DNA from: CAWCPR01 sp963797475
GTDB lineage: Bacteria > Chloroflexota > Anaerolineae > Anaerolineales > UBA4823
DNA: 64,000 bases
Direction: 5' to 3'
Assembly: GCA_963797475.1 (NCBI GenBank)
Contig: CAWCPR010000003.1
Location: forward strand, 930,001 to 994,000
Shown: piece after piece, positions 24,581 through 35,716 of the stretch
Layout of the letters: every line of letters begins with the position of its first letter
How positions within the stretch are numbered: the stretch's first letter is position 1
Translations under genes and position numbers: made by a program
The notes under the pieces: model-generated
Database searches by the model: none
What the model was told of the DNA's origin: nothing
What the model saw: the letters and a program-made list of their open reading frames with translations, nothing else

Positions 24581-24778
24581 TCAGTGTTCGTCGGCAAAAT
24601 CTTCGCCGAAGATCTCTAAGGCTTCTTCGTATTCCTCATCCCCAACGTCGCATATGCGCTTGAAAAAAAGCAGCGGCAGGATGTAGCTTTTCCAGTCTGT
24701 GCGGTCGACTGGGCTGCCGCGCAGAATGTTGGCGGCTTCCCATAGATGTGATTCGAGTGTAGAAAGGGTAATGGACAA
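24581..24778 (-). pseudogene. N-terminal stub of type I restriction methylase subunit HsdM
   Basis: A TTG start at 24778 with GGGGG upstream opens 65 codons matching the HsdM N-terminal helical domain: LESHLWEAANILRGSPVDR, then WKSYILPLLFFKRICDV. It stops at FADEH, where the family normally continues into several hundred residues with the NPPY methylase motif. No remainder of hsdM, hsdS or hsdR is seen. A remnant of a lost restriction system is the best reading. Confidence 0.75.
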
Positions 24779-24977
24779 TTTTTGCCCCCTGATCGTGGAG
24801 GACTGTTAAGAGAAAATTATACCCATACCAGTATATCCCTACATAGGATCAAAAGTCAAATAAACCCGTGCGAACCACCCACTATTATTTTCCTACATCT
24901 TTTGATTACCAATATTCAACACATTGATAAAACCGGTAACGGAAAGCCTGGATGGGCAGAAAGGTTCTAAAAATAAA

Positions 24978-25008
24978 GCAGCGCCAAACTCCGTAAGTCA
25001 GGCGCTGC
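24978..25008 (-). terminator. terminator downstream of gyrB
   Basis: An 8-bp stem, GCAGCGCC with GGCGCTGC, closes a 15-base loop and on the minus strand is followed by TTTATTTTT. It starts 24 bp after the gyrB stop. Confidence 0.8.
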
Positions 25009-25031
25009 CGGAATTTAAAAATAATCCTTCC

Positions 25032-26952
<1,921 letters not shown>

Positions 26953-27018
26953 GCAACCCTCCAAAATCGCATTGCAGCCCGAACAGGCGGCATGCTTGCA
27001 TTACCAAAGTCTGTTGGG

Positions 27019-28035
27019 TCATGCTTTCGTAATTTGGCTTTGATTTGAAGAAAATTTCGCCTGCTGGATCACCCGCTGCGCCCAGCGGTCGGCATCCCGG
27101 TAATACACGAAGCTGGCAGCCAGCAAGCCGCAGGTGACGAACGTGTGGCCTACCAGGCCGATCAGGGTCAGCCAGGAAGTTTCCGCCGGGCTGGCCCACA
27201 GGATATCTAACCCCTCGCTGAGCAGCACAACGACCAACAGGAACAGGCCTGTGGATGGAAGCGTCAACCGGGTCAGGCGCACCCCGTCCCGGATGGAATT
27301 CAACACCTTGCGCCGGTTAACGAAGATGCCGTGCGCAGAGAATACCAACGGCAGAAGGAACCAGACCAACACGCCCCCAAATAACAGGACTGCAACCCGC
27401 CCCAAACCCGAGCCCGTCACCAGAAAAAGCGAGAGCATGCAGCTAAAGGGAATACTGATCAGGATCAATAATCCCAACCAAAACAGGGTCAACAGCACCA
27501 CCTGCAGAAGGGACCAGGGGCCTTCGGACAGAAGCAGGCGCCAATGGATCTTCCCTTCCAATGCAGCCTGGGAGACAACCGCGAAATAGATCGTCCCAGC
27601 CAGCAGGCCAAACAGAGAAATGAGCAGCCAAAGCCCGATCGTCATTCCGAAGGATGGAATCTCCCACACAAACGGCTCGCCGCCCGGCGTGGCTATGGGC
27701 AGCCTGCCCGACATCAGCGAGGGTACCCCTACCGGATAGGAGCGCAAGACTGCCAGTAAGTTGAATCGCTCGGCCAGGGCAACCCACAAATCCCGGCTGG
27801 TTTGCATCATATTGGCTACATCCGGCGCGTTCATGTCCGGCAGAGTCGCAGCCTGGTTGAACACAGACTGCACCAGCCTGGCCAACTGGAAATGTGGGCC
27901 TAACCATAAGATAAGATCCAGCACAATCGAGAAAAAGACCAGGCTGATATGGTTGCTGACCGCATCAAAGCCAGCCATCAAAGCCTTTATCAGGCTGGGT
28001 GGAGCAGGTGTAACCTGTGAATTTATCGATTCCAT
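27019..28035 (-). CDS. polytopic membrane protein of unknown function
   Basis: From ATG 28035 (MESINSQVTPAPPS) the product is 338 residues, with about six long hydrophobic helices and a middle soluble loop (residues 90-130) containing GVPSLMSGRLPIATPGGEPF. The segment near residue 20, ALMAGFDAVSNHISLVFFSIVLDLILWLG, is broken here only to note its first helix. Similar proteins occur widely in Anaerolineae without assigned function. AAGG precedes the start. It lies 66 bp upstream of gyrB on the same strand. Confidence 0.6.
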   Translation of the reverse strand: MESINSQVTPAPPSLIKALMAGFDAVSNHISLVFFSIVLDLILWLGPHFQLARLVQSVFNQAATLPDMNAPDVANMMQTSRDLWVALAERFNLLAVLRSYPVGVPSLMSGRLPIATPGGEPFVWEIPSFGMTIGLWLLISLFGLLAGTIYFAVVSQAALEGKIHWRLLLSEGPWSLLQVVLLTLFWLGLLILISIPFSCMLSLFLVTGSGLGRVAVLLFGGVLVWFLLPLVFSAHGIFVNRRKVLNSIRDGVRLTRLTLPSTGLFLLVVVLLSEGLDILWASPAETSWLTLIGLVGHTFVTCGLLAASFVYYRDADRWAQRVIQQAKFSSNQSQITKA

Positions 28036-28137
28036 AACCTTCCTTAATTTTACCATAAGGGGGGATTTTCAGCCGGTTACCGCAGGCTGACAGCGCCAAT
28101 TGCAGCAAACCCATGCCGGCGCTAACCAGCCTGACCA

Positions 28138-28347
28138 TATGGAAGTTGTCGAGCGCCAAAAGGCGACGATTCGCGGCCAGGAGCCGACCTGGTGATCCTG
28201 GAAGGCGTCAATCATGAAAACCGCCCGTACCGGCAGGCGGTGGGGACGTTCCAGGGCAAGAGCGGCCAGGCGATGGTCGTAGTTTCCGGGCCTTCGGCGA
28301 CCTGGGATCAGGAAGTTGTGGATAAATTTATCGCCTCAATTCACTGA
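28138..28347 (+). pseudogene. fragment of an unidentified protein gene
   Basis: ATG 28138 reads MEVVERQKATIRGQ and stops. One base shift near 28185 continues as GADLVILEGVNHENRPYRQA, then VGTFQGKSGQAMVVVSGPSA and ends WDQEVVDKFIASIH at 28347. The sequence is protein-like in composition and ends at a clear stop just before a hairpin terminator. The family is not recognised. The 5' part of the gene is absent, since the opposite strand upstream belongs to the membrane protein gene. Confidence 0.4.
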
Positions 28348-28357
28348 CAGATACACC

Positions 28358-28392
28358 GGGGTAGCTCTGCGACGAGGTAACCGAGCTACCCC
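28358..28392 (+). terminator. hairpin terminator
   Basis: A perfect 10-bp stem GGGGTAGCTC/GAGCTACCCC closes a 15-base loop, 10 bp after the fragment gene. T-rich sequence (GTTTTTTGTTT) comes only about 35 bp later, so it may be part of a larger structure. Confidence 0.55.
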
Positions 28393-28469
28393 AAAAAACA
28401 AACCTTTGCCAACCAAAAGGGGGAGTTTTTTGTTTAATACGCCTCCAGCCAAAGGTTCGCTCCAACAAT

Positions 28470-28497
28470 TGACTTTTTGTTAAATTATGCTAGACTG
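28470..28497 (+). promoter_or_regulatory. liv operon promoter P1
   Basis: TTGACT, 16 bases, then TAGACT with a TG two bases before it (extended -10). Confidence 0.65.
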
Positions 28498-28543
28498 GTA
28501 AACAAGTTCGTCCGATGCAACCAGTCCAGTTTAATCTTTATCC

Positions 28544-28572
28544 TTGACCTTACTGCCCCTTATCGGTAAAAT
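28544..28572 (+). promoter_or_regulatory. liv operon promoter P2
   Basis: TTGACC, 17 bases, then TAAAAT. It lies 47 bp downstream of P1's -10. From here to the livJ-like start is about 155 bp of untranslated leader in which no known riboswitch was recognised. Confidence 0.65.
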
Positions 28573-28728
28573 CACACAATTAAGTGTGCACATAAGCCGC
28601 TTTACGTGGCGAAAGGAGAAAGGCCAGCGGACCCACTCGACCTCGAGAAACCCAATGCCGGATGTTTTTCCAACAGCAAGAATTCTAAAAAACGCCAGAT
28701 TTTTTATTTATTAAGGAGGAGGAGTAAT

Positions 28729-29937
28729 ATGTCGAAAAGGATTTTTTACTTGCTCTCGCTGCTTATTGTTGCCAGCATGGCGCTGGCAGCCTGCGGCGGT
28801 GGAGCTGCTAGCACGCCTGACGTGTGCAGCAGCGATCCGTTCGGCTGCGCCGTGATCAAAGCTGGAGATACGATCAAAATCGGCATGGGCGCCCCCATGA
28901 CCGGCGACAACGCTGCATTCGGGCAGGATATCTCCCAAGGCGCAATGATCGCCGTCGACGATGCCGGCGACTTCCAGGGCTTCAAATTCGCACTGGTTGC
29001 AGAAGATGACGGCGGCACCCCTGAAGGCGGCGCGGCCGTAGCCAACAAACTGGCCGCCGACCCAACCGTCGCAGCCATCGCTGGCCATATTTTCTCCGGC
29101 GCAACCCAGGCTGCCATCCCGATCTACGAAAAAGCCGGCATCCCGATGATGTCGCCTTCAGCGACCAACCCGGCCCTGACTTAATCCGGTTCCAAAGTCT
29201 TCAACCGCCTGGTCTTTACCGATGCAGCCCAGGGTAAGTTCGCGGCTGAATACCTGTACAACAAATTGGGCGTGAAGGATCTCGCCATCATGCATGATGG
29301 CCAGGCTTATGGCCAGGGTCTGGCTGAGGTCGTCCGCGATCAATTCACCGCACTGGGCGGCAACGTGCTCGCCTTTACGGCTATCACACCCGGACAGCAA
29401 GATTACAGCGCACCGCTGGCAGATATCGCCTCTAAGAACCCCCAGGCGCTCTACTTCGGCGGTTACGTGGCGGAAGGCGTCGTGCTCGTCAACCAGATGA
29501 AGACCGCCGGCCTGACGAACACGATCTTCTTTGGCGATGACGGCACCTTCGGGCAGGACTTCCTGGACCGCGCCGGCGCAAACGGCGAAGGCGCGTACAG
29601 CACTTCGCTGATCCCGCCTGCCTCGGATGCACGCACCAAATTTGACAGCGCCTATATGGCGAAATTCGGCGTGGAGGCCGGGAAGCTCTCGCCTTACTCG
29701 TGGACAGCTTATGACTCGGCGGCTGTGCTGATCCACGATATCGAGCAGGTAGCTATCAAGGGCGGCGACGGCAACATGTACATCCCGCGCGGCGCCCTGG
29801 TCGATGCTGTTCGCAACACCAAGGATTACCAGGGCCTTTCGGGCAAAGTGACCTGCGACAGCACAGGCGAATGCTCCTCGTCTGGACCCACATTCTACGT
29901 GATCCAGGGCGGCGCCTGGGTTGCAGCAACCAACTAA
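28729..29937 (+). pseudogene. livJ: branched-chain amino-acid ABC transporter binding lipoprotein, in-frame TAA
   Basis: ATG 28729 has a very strong ribosome site (AGGAGGAGGAG). The product begins with a lipoprotein signal (MSKRIFYLLSLLIVASMALA then AC) and reads as a type I periplasmic binding protein of the LivJ family: IKIGMGAPMTGDNAAFGQDI, FALVAEDDGGTPEGG, PMMSPSATNPALT. TAA at 29182-29184 stops it, yet the same frame continues as SGSKVFNRLVFTDAAQGKFA to a normal end at 29937. A single CAA-to-TAA change (Gln) would explain this. Without it the protein is 402 residues, the normal length. It could be a nonsense mutation, a sequencing error or, less likely, readthrough. Confidence 0.88.
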
Positions 29938-30058
29938 ATCCCCTCCCAAGGGATCTACTGCAGTGGGCGTAAATCCTACGGAAAGACAAACGTGACGCCC
30001 CTCGGAGCGGCGGGGCAGGCAAAACGCTTGCCCCGCCCTCCGTTAAGGATATTTATCC

Positions 30059-31165
30059 ATGCAAAAAACAGCTTCCCTGCGTATGCGAACGCCTCTGAGC
30101 ACTTATCGCACAGTTCAAATCGTCTTAGGGATCGCCTTCTCGGCCTATCTGATCTGGCGCCTGTACGAAGTCCTGATCGCCCAGAAGGTTTACGGGGCTG
30201 ACACCTGGCTGCGTTTTTCCATCTCCGGGTTGGTCCTGGGCAGCGTTTATGCTCTCATCGCCATTGGCTATACGTTGGTATATGGCATTCTTTTTATGAT
30301 CAATTTCGCCCATGGCGACATCATGATGCTGGGCGCCTTTGGGGGTTACTTCGTATTTGAATGGCTCGGGTCCGTACCTGCCCCTTCTGCTGCGGACCCA
30401 CAACTCAGCTTCTTAAACGCTCACCCGGCGATCTCCGTAGCGCTTTCGTTCCTGGCCGGGATGGCAATGGCCTCCATCAGCGGCTTTTTCCTGGAACGGA
30501 TTGCGTACCGTCCGCTGCGCGGGGCGCCGCGCCTGGTGCCGTTGATCAGCGCGATCGGCGCTTCCATATTCCTGGAAAATGCCGCTCAGCTTCTGTTTGG
30601 CGCCCAACGCCGGGATTTTGCCAACCCGGTGGTTTTAGATCGCAGCGCCGGCTGGAAAATTCCGGTCGGTGGCAGCGACGTTGTGTTGACTTATACGGGC
30701 GTCCTGACGATTGTGTTATCCATCCTTATCATGATTGCGCTTTATCTCCTGGTTCAACGCACCCGCCTGGGGCGGGCGATGCGCGCCGTCGCCGAGAACA
30801 AGCAGGTCGCCTCGTTGATGGGCATCGACGTCGACAGTGTGATCAGCCGCACTTTCATAATCAGCGGCGCCCTGGCAGGGGCAGCCGGGGTGATGTGGGG
30901 CATTCACCTCGGGCTGGTTTATTTTTACGTCGGCTTCATTCCGGGGATCAAGGCTTTTACAGCAGCCGTGCTGGGCGGCATCGGGAACATCCCGGGCGCG
31001 ATGCTCGGCGGGATGTTCCTGGGAATTGTCGAAGCGCTTGGCCCGGCAGTGCTCGGGATCAGCTTCCAGTTGAAAGATGTGATCGCGTTCGGCATTTTGG
31101 TGCTCGTCCTCATATTCCGGCCTTCCGGAATCCTGGGCGAAGTGCTCTCGGAGGATAAGGTGTGA
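30059..31165 (+). CDS. livH: branched-chain amino-acid ABC transporter permease LivH
   Basis: The 368-residue membrane protein has the LivH pattern: SGLVLGSVYALIAIGYTLVY, GILFMINFAHGDIMMLGAFG, then RAMRAVAENKQVASLMGIDV and AAVLGGIGNIPGAMLGGMFL. It forms the membrane channel with LivM. An N-terminal extension of about 50 residues contains one extra hydrophobic segment. It overlaps livM by four bases (ATGA). Confidence 0.94.
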   Translation: MQKTASLRMRTPLSTYRTVQIVLGIAFSAYLIWRLYEVLIAQKVYGADTWLRFSISGLVLGSVYALIAIGYTLVYGILFMINFAHGDIMMLGAFGGYFVFEWLGSVPAPSAADPQLSFLNAHPAISVALSFLAGMAMASISGFFLERIAYRPLRGAPRLVPLISAIGASIFLENAAQLLFGAQRRDFANPVVLDRSAGWKIPVGGSDVVLTYTGVLTIVLSILIMIALYLLVQRTRLGRAMRAVAENKQVASLMGIDVDSVISRTFIISGALAGAAGVMWGIHLGLVYFYVGFIPGIKAFTAAVLGGIGNIPGAMLGGMFLGIVEALGPAVLGISFQLKDVIAFGILVLVLIFRPSGILGEVLSEDKV

Positions 31166-32811
31166 TGAACCATCAAATACGAAACGGGCTGCGCTCCGGG
31201 GCCACTTTTGGCGTTATCACAGTTTTCCTGATTTTGATCGGTTTCAACGTGACCGCCGCCGAGCTGATCGGCGATCTGCTGCGGATTCGGTTCCCCGCTT
31301 TCGGCCTGAACGCCGAGATGATCAATATGTTGATCTTTTTCGCCCTGCTGGGCATTTGGGCCGGCGCGGCCGGGGCCCGGAAAAGCACGCCGGATACCTG
31401 GAGGAACGCCCTCACCGGCGCAACCGTTGCCGGGGCGCTGCAAGGGGTGATCGTCGCGATCCTGGCATTTATCCTCGGCTCACTCAACCAGGCTGGCGTT
31501 GCCTTGAACACCTACCTGGCCCAGCTCCTGCCGGCTTCAATCAATTTGCTCTTGCTTAACCTGAGCGCGACCGCCGGGAGCCTGGTGTTGTTTTTTGTCC
31601 TCCTGGTCAGCGGCATCCTCGGCGGCGTGCTGGCCCGCGGCGCCGGTCGCGGTGAATGGCGCATGCGCCTGTTCGCCAACCTGCGCCAGAGCCGCGCGGC
31701 GTTTTTCGATCAGCCCAAAGTAAGCACTTTCTTAAACAGGAAAATCACACGTACCATTTTTTATGGAGTGCTTGGACTGATTCTGCTGCTCCTACCGCTG
31801 CGCATCGGGCAATATTGGAACTATACATTGGGCACGGTGGGGATTTACGTCCTTTTAGGGTTGGGCCTGAATATCGTCGTCGGGCTGGCCGGACTTTTGG
31901 ACCTGGGTTACGTGGCGTTTTTCGCCATCGGCGCCTACTCCGTAGCGCTGCTCACTGCACCAGCTCCGCACCACCTTTTGTGGAGTTTCTGGGTCGCTCT
32001 TCCCATCGGCGTAGCCCTGGCTGCCCTGGCCGGCATCCTGCTGGGCATCCCGGTGCTGAGAATGCGCGGCGACTACCTGGCGATCGTGACCCTCGGGTTT
32101 GGCGAAATCATTCGCATCCTCAGCAGCAGTGACCTGTTGAACGACTTCACCGGCGGGCCGCGCGGCGTGGCCAATATCGCCGGTCCAACGCTTTTCGGAC
32201 GCCCGTTCAGCAGCAACGTGAATTTCACCTACCTGATCTTACTGGCGGTGCTTCTGATCATCTTTGTCACTACCCGCCTGCAGAACTCACGCGTCGGCCG
32301 GGCCTGGATCGCCATGCGCGAAGATGAAACAGTCGCCCAGGCGATGGGCATCAATACCTTACGCCACAAATTGATGGCATTCGCTATTGGGGCAGCCTTC
32401 GCCGGCTTGGGAGGCGTGTTGTTCGCCTCCCGCAACCTGTTCACTGGCCCGGAAGATCACAACCTGATGGTGTCGATCAATGTACTGTCGGTGGTGATCG
32501 TCGGAGGCATGGGCAGCATCCCGGGCGTGATCGCCGGCGCGTTCGCGCTGAAGGGCTTACCCGAAGTCTTACGCCAATTGCAGGACTACCGCGTCCTGGC
32601 CTTCGGGGCGCTGCTGGTCGTGATGATGATCCTGCGCCCAGAGGGATTAATCCCCTCCACTCGCCGCCGTCTGGAAATGCACTCAACAGAAGAAGAACCG
32701 CAGGAACTCATATCACCGGTTTCCAGCGACGCCCCTGCGGATGCGCGGGCAGCTCCCGGTGTGCAGGTCAGGACGAATATTTCTTCCCAGTCCGGGCATG
32801 GTGACTCATGA
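31162..32811 (+). CDS. livM: branched-chain amino-acid ABC transporter permease LivM, extended
   Basis: The C-terminal ~330 residues match LivM: GLGLNIVVGLAGLLDLGYVA, FFAIGAYSVALL, MRGDYLAIVTLGFGEIIRI, and VGRAWIAMREDETVAQAMGI. Residues 1-190 form an extra part with five or so hydrophobic helices not usual for LivM (549 residues against about 320-420). The C-terminal 50 residues are a polar tail. The start overlaps livH and the end overlaps livG (ATGA at both), indicating tight coupling. Confidence 0.92.
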   Translation: MMNHQIRNGLRSGATFGVITVFLILIGFNVTAAELIGDLLRIRFPAFGLNAEMINMLIFFALLGIWAGAAGARKSTPDTWRNALTGATVAGALQGVIVAILAFILGSLNQAGVALNTYLAQLLPASINLLLLNLSATAGSLVLFFVLLVSGILGGVLARGAGRGEWRMRLFANLRQSRAAFFDQPKVSTFLNRKITRTIFYGVLGLILLLLPLRIGQYWNYTLGTVGIYVLLGLGLNIVVGLAGLLDLGYVAFFAIGAYSVALLTAPAPHHLLWSFWVALPIGVALAALAGILLGIPVLRMRGDYLAIVTLGFGEIIRILSSSDLLNDFTGGPRGVANIAGPTLFGRPFSSNVNFTYLILLAVLLIIFVTTRLQNSRVGRAWIAMREDETVAQAMGINTLRHKLMAFAIGAAFAGLGGVLFASRNLFTGPEDHNLMVSINVLSVVIVGGMGSIPGVIAGAFALKGLPEVLRQLQDYRVLAFGALLVVMMILRPEGLIPSTRRRLEMHSTEEEPQELISPVSSDAPADARAAPGVQVRTNISSQSGHGDS

Positions 32812-33617
32812 CAAACGCACTGGAAACAACCGCTCTGACGAAAGTGTTCGGCGGGCTGACCGCAGTCAACCGCGTCGACCTGGCCGTTCCCGAGAACACG
32901 ATCGCCAGTGTCATCGGCCCAAACGGCGCCGGGAAGACCACGTTTTTCAACTGCATTACCGGCTTCTACCAACCCAACCAGGGAGACATCCTGTTTTTCG
33001 GGAAATCTCTGCTCGGTCTGGCGCCAGATCAGATCACCTTTCGGGGGATCTCGCGCACCTACCAAAACATCCGACTCTTTGCGAACATGACTGCGATTGA
33101 GAATATCCTGGTAGGAGAACACCCACGTTTGAAAGCCGCCTGGTTCGAAGCGATTCCACGGACTGCCCGCCAGCGGAATGAAGAAAAGGCAGCCCTGGAA
33201 AGGGCCCGCGAGCTTCTGCGCTTCGTTGGGCTCTCCGGCCTGGGTGATCTCCTGGCGCGCAATATCCCTTACGGCGCTCAGCGTCGCCTGGAAATCGCCC
33301 GCGCCCTGGCGAGCGAACCCCGCCTGCTGCTGCTGGATGAACCCACGGCCGGGATGAACCCGCACGAGACCGGCGAGATGATGCGCTTCATCCAACATCT
33401 ACGCAATGAGTTAGGGATCACCATTCTTCTCATCGAGCACGACATGCGCGTGGTGATGGGCATCAGCGAACAGATCAGTGTCCTGGATTACGGCGTAAAG
33501 ATCGCTGAAGGTACGCCGGCTGAGATCCAGGGGAATCCGCAAGTTATCGAGGCTTATCTTGGGCGCGGCGCAGCGAGTGGTCTGGGTAAGGCGCCGCCGG
33601 CGGTTCACGCGGCTTAA
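32808..33617 (+). CDS. livG: branched-chain amino-acid ABC transporter ATPase LivG
   Basis: The 269-residue ABC ATPase has Walker A (GPNGAGKTTFFN), a Q-loop in RTYQNIRLF, the LivG-type signature (YGAQRRLEIARAL in place of LSGGQ), Walker B (LLLLDEPTAGMNP) and the switch His (LIEHDM). Its C-terminus carries the LivG extension (LDYGVKIAEGTPAEIQ). It powers transport together with LivF. Confidence 0.95.
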   Translation: MTNALETTALTKVFGGLTAVNRVDLAVPENTIASVIGPNGAGKTTFFNCITGFYQPNQGDILFFGKSLLGLAPDQITFRGISRTYQNIRLFANMTAIENILVGEHPRLKAAWFEAIPRTARQRNEEKAALERARELLRFVGLSGLGDLLARNIPYGAQRRLEIARALASEPRLLLLDEPTAGMNPHETGEMMRFIQHLRNELGITILLIEHDMRVVMGISEQISVLDYGVKIAEGTPAEIQGNPQVIEAYLGRGAASGLGKAPPAVHAA

Positions 33618-33693
33618 ATCAGTCCTCTTGGGATAAGACACTTGACACACGCCGCTTGACACAAGCCGGTACAACTTCTCAAGGACGCATTCT

Positions 33694-34410
33694 ATGTCGA
33701 TGCTGGACGTAAATGAAATCCACACGTATTATGGAAACATCCATGCCCTGAAGGGCATTTCGCTGACAGTTGAGACCGGGGAAATCGTCTGTCTGATTGG
33801 CGGAAATGGGGCGGGCAAGACGACCACCTTGCGCACGATTTGCGGGCTGCACAAACCTCGCCAGGGTTTCGTTCAATTGGATGGGGAAGACCTGGCGAAA
33901 TACCGGGCTCACGAGATTGTTTATAAAGGGGTAGCGATGATCCCAGAAGGGCGCGGCATCTTCGCCCGCTTGACCGTCGCCGAGAATCTGGACCTGGGAG
34001 CATACAGCCGCAAGGACAAGGCGCAGATCAATCAGGACCTGGAGCAGGCTTTTTCCATTTTCCCGCGCCTTAAAGAACGGCGCAACCAGGTCGCCGGCAC
34101 GCTATCGGGGGGCGAACAGCAAATGCTCGCCATTGGCCGGGCCTTGATGGCCCACCCCCGCCTGCTGCTGCTCGATGAGCCTTCGATGGGACTCGCTCCA
34201 ATCCTGGTTGAGAGCATATTTGAAACGATCCAGGCCATCAATAAAGAAGGGACCACCATCTTGCTGGTGGAGCAAAACGCCCTTATGGCCCTTTCCATAG
34301 CCAATCGCGGTTATGTACTCCAAACCGGACAAATCGTCTTGCAGGATACAGCCGAGAACCTGCAAAGCAATGAGATGGTGCAAAAAGCCTACCTGGGGGT
34401 CGAGCAATAA
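33694..34410 (+). CDS. livF: branched-chain amino-acid ABC transporter ATPase LivF
   Basis: The 238-residue ATPase has Walker A (GGNGAGKTTTLR), signature LSGGEQQMLAIGRAL, Walker B (LLLLDEPSMGLAP) and LLVEQNALMALSIANRGYVL, all typical of LivF. It is 76 bp after livG, with AAGGA before the ATG. It completes the livJHMGF set. Confidence 0.95.
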   Translation: MSMLDVNEIHTYYGNIHALKGISLTVETGEIVCLIGGNGAGKTTTLRTICGLHKPRQGFVQLDGEDLAKYRAHEIVYKGVAMIPEGRGIFARLTVAENLDLGAYSRKDKAQINQDLEQAFSIFPRLKERRNQVAGTLSGGEQQMLAIGRALMAHPRLLLLDEPSMGLAPILVESIFETIQAINKEGTTILLVEQNALMALSIANRGYVLQTGQIVLQDTAENLQSNEMVQKAYLGVEQ

Positions 34411-34477
34411 TTCGTAGGCGAGCGTTTGTTCACCTTCGCCGTGAGGGGGGCTGCTGTTTGGCGGCGAAAGTCTCCAG

Positions 34478-34520
34478 GAGCGCAGGCGTGGTAAAACCTC
34501 AGCTACCGCGCTCTTTTGTT
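34478..34520 (+). terminator. probable terminator of the liv operon
   Basis: An outer stem GAGCGC/GCGCTC and an inner stem CGTGGTA/TACCGCG are alternative or stacked pairings, followed by TTTTGTT. It lies 68 bp after livF. Confidence 0.6.
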
Positions 34521-34560
34521 ATGTATCCAGGATAAACTCTGGCAATTTGGACTAAAGCAA

Positions 34561-35703
34561 ATGCCTACAGCGGAAATCATTACCATAGGGACGGAAATAT
34601 TGTTGGGGGAAATCATCGATACGAACGCGCGCTTCATTGCCCGCAGCCTGCGGGATGCCGGTATTGACCTTTACCGCAAGACCAGCGTGGGCGATAATAC
34701 CCGGCGCATTGCCCAGGCCGTTCAACAGGCGATGGAGCGATGCAACATCATCATCACCACCGGCGGTCTGGGGCCAACGGTGGATGATCCAACCCGCGAA
34801 GCGATCGCGCTGGCGATGGGAGTCGAGGTCGAGTACCGGCCCGAGCTTTGGGAACAAATCCAGGCCCGCTTCCGCCGTTTTGGCCGTCTGCCCACAGAAA
34901 ATAACAAACGCCAGGCGTATGTCCCCCAAGGGGCGCTGGCAGTGGAAAATCCGGTTGGGACTGCGCCGGCGTTTATCATCGAGACCGAAAAACACGCGAT
35001 TCTATCCCTGCCGGGCGTCCCGCGGGAGATGGAATACTTAATGAAAAAAGCCGTGCTGCCCTACCTGCAGCAGCGATACAATCTAAAAGGCATCATCAAG
35101 GCGCGCGTCCTGCACACTGCCGGAGCCGGGGAATCCCAGATCGATGACCTGATCGGCGACCTGGAACGTCTGAGCAACCCGACCGTTGGCCTGGCAGCGC
35201 ACTCAGGTCAGGTGGACGTTCGGATTACAGCCAAAGCCGAATTGGAAGCCCGGGCCGACGAGATGATCCTGGGCATCGAAGAGGAAATCCGCAAGCGATT
35301 GGGGAAGTGGATTTACGGCGCGGACGAGGAAACCCTGGAACAGATAGCGCTCGAAAAATTGAAAGAAAAAGGTTGGAACCTGGCAGTTGTGGTAGCAGGA
35401 GTTGGCGGCGAGCTCATCCAACGCCTTGCCTCGCAAAATGGCCCATTCGTTGGCGGCGAAATCCTCAGCCAATCCCCCGGGAAAGAAGACCTGCTTGGGA
35501 TCACCGAGGATTACAGGGTGAGAAGTGGGGCGGACGTCGGCCTGGGCGTGGCGATCTTCCCCGGCGAAGAAATGCAGAATGTCTCCCTGGCGTTGATCAC
35601 GCCGCAAGGGAAGTTCGAATTCCTGCGTCCCTACGGCGGGCCGCCGGAATATGCGCCCCGTTGGGCATTACATCACAGCCTGGACCTGATCCGCAATCTA
35701 TAA
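34561..35703 (+). CDS. CinA-family protein, C-terminal deamidase motif degenerate
   Basis: ATG 34561 (MPTAEIITIGTEILLGE) gives 380 residues. The N-terminal molybdopterin-binding (MoCF) domain is well kept: GEIIDTNARFIARSL, ITTGGLGPTVDDPTREA, NPVGTAPAFI, LPGVPREMEYL. The C-terminal part aligns in position with the CinA/PncC nicotinamide-nucleotide deamidase domain, but its A-E-S-C-T-G-G active-site segment reads VVAGVGGELIQ. It is therefore probably not a deamidase. CinA proteins hydrolyse ADP-ribose or NMN in the NAD salvage cycle and are induced with competence in some bacteria. The gene is monocistronic or runs into the next gene (13-bp gap). Confidence 0.85.
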   Translation: MPTAEIITIGTEILLGEIIDTNARFIARSLRDAGIDLYRKTSVGDNTRRIAQAVQQAMERCNIIITTGGLGPTVDDPTREAIALAMGVEVEYRPELWEQIQARFRRFGRLPTENNKRQAYVPQGALAVENPVGTAPAFIIETEKHAILSLPGVPREMEYLMKKAVLPYLQQRYNLKGIIKARVLHTAGAGESQIDDLIGDLERLSNPTVGLAAHSGQVDVRITAKAELEARADEMILGIEEEIRKRLGKWIYGADEETLEQIALEKLKEKGWNLAVVVAGVGGELIQRLASQNGPFVGGEILSQSPGKEDLLGITEDYRVRSGADVGLGVAIFPGEEMQNVSLALITPQGKFEFLRPYGGPPEYAPRWALHHSLDLIRNL

Positions 35704-35716
35704 CTAAGGGAATAAA

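Noticed and set aside
28606..28728. N-terminal extension of the livJ-like protein
   Set aside because: The ATG at 28729 has the strong ribosome site and begins with the lipoprotein signal.
28573..28728. Riboswitch in the liv leader
   Set aside because: No known aptamer pattern was recognised and no clear terminator/anti-terminator pair was found.
29158..29949. 263-codon minus-strand frame over the livJ-like gene
   Set aside because: Antisense to family-like sequence that continues past the TAA.
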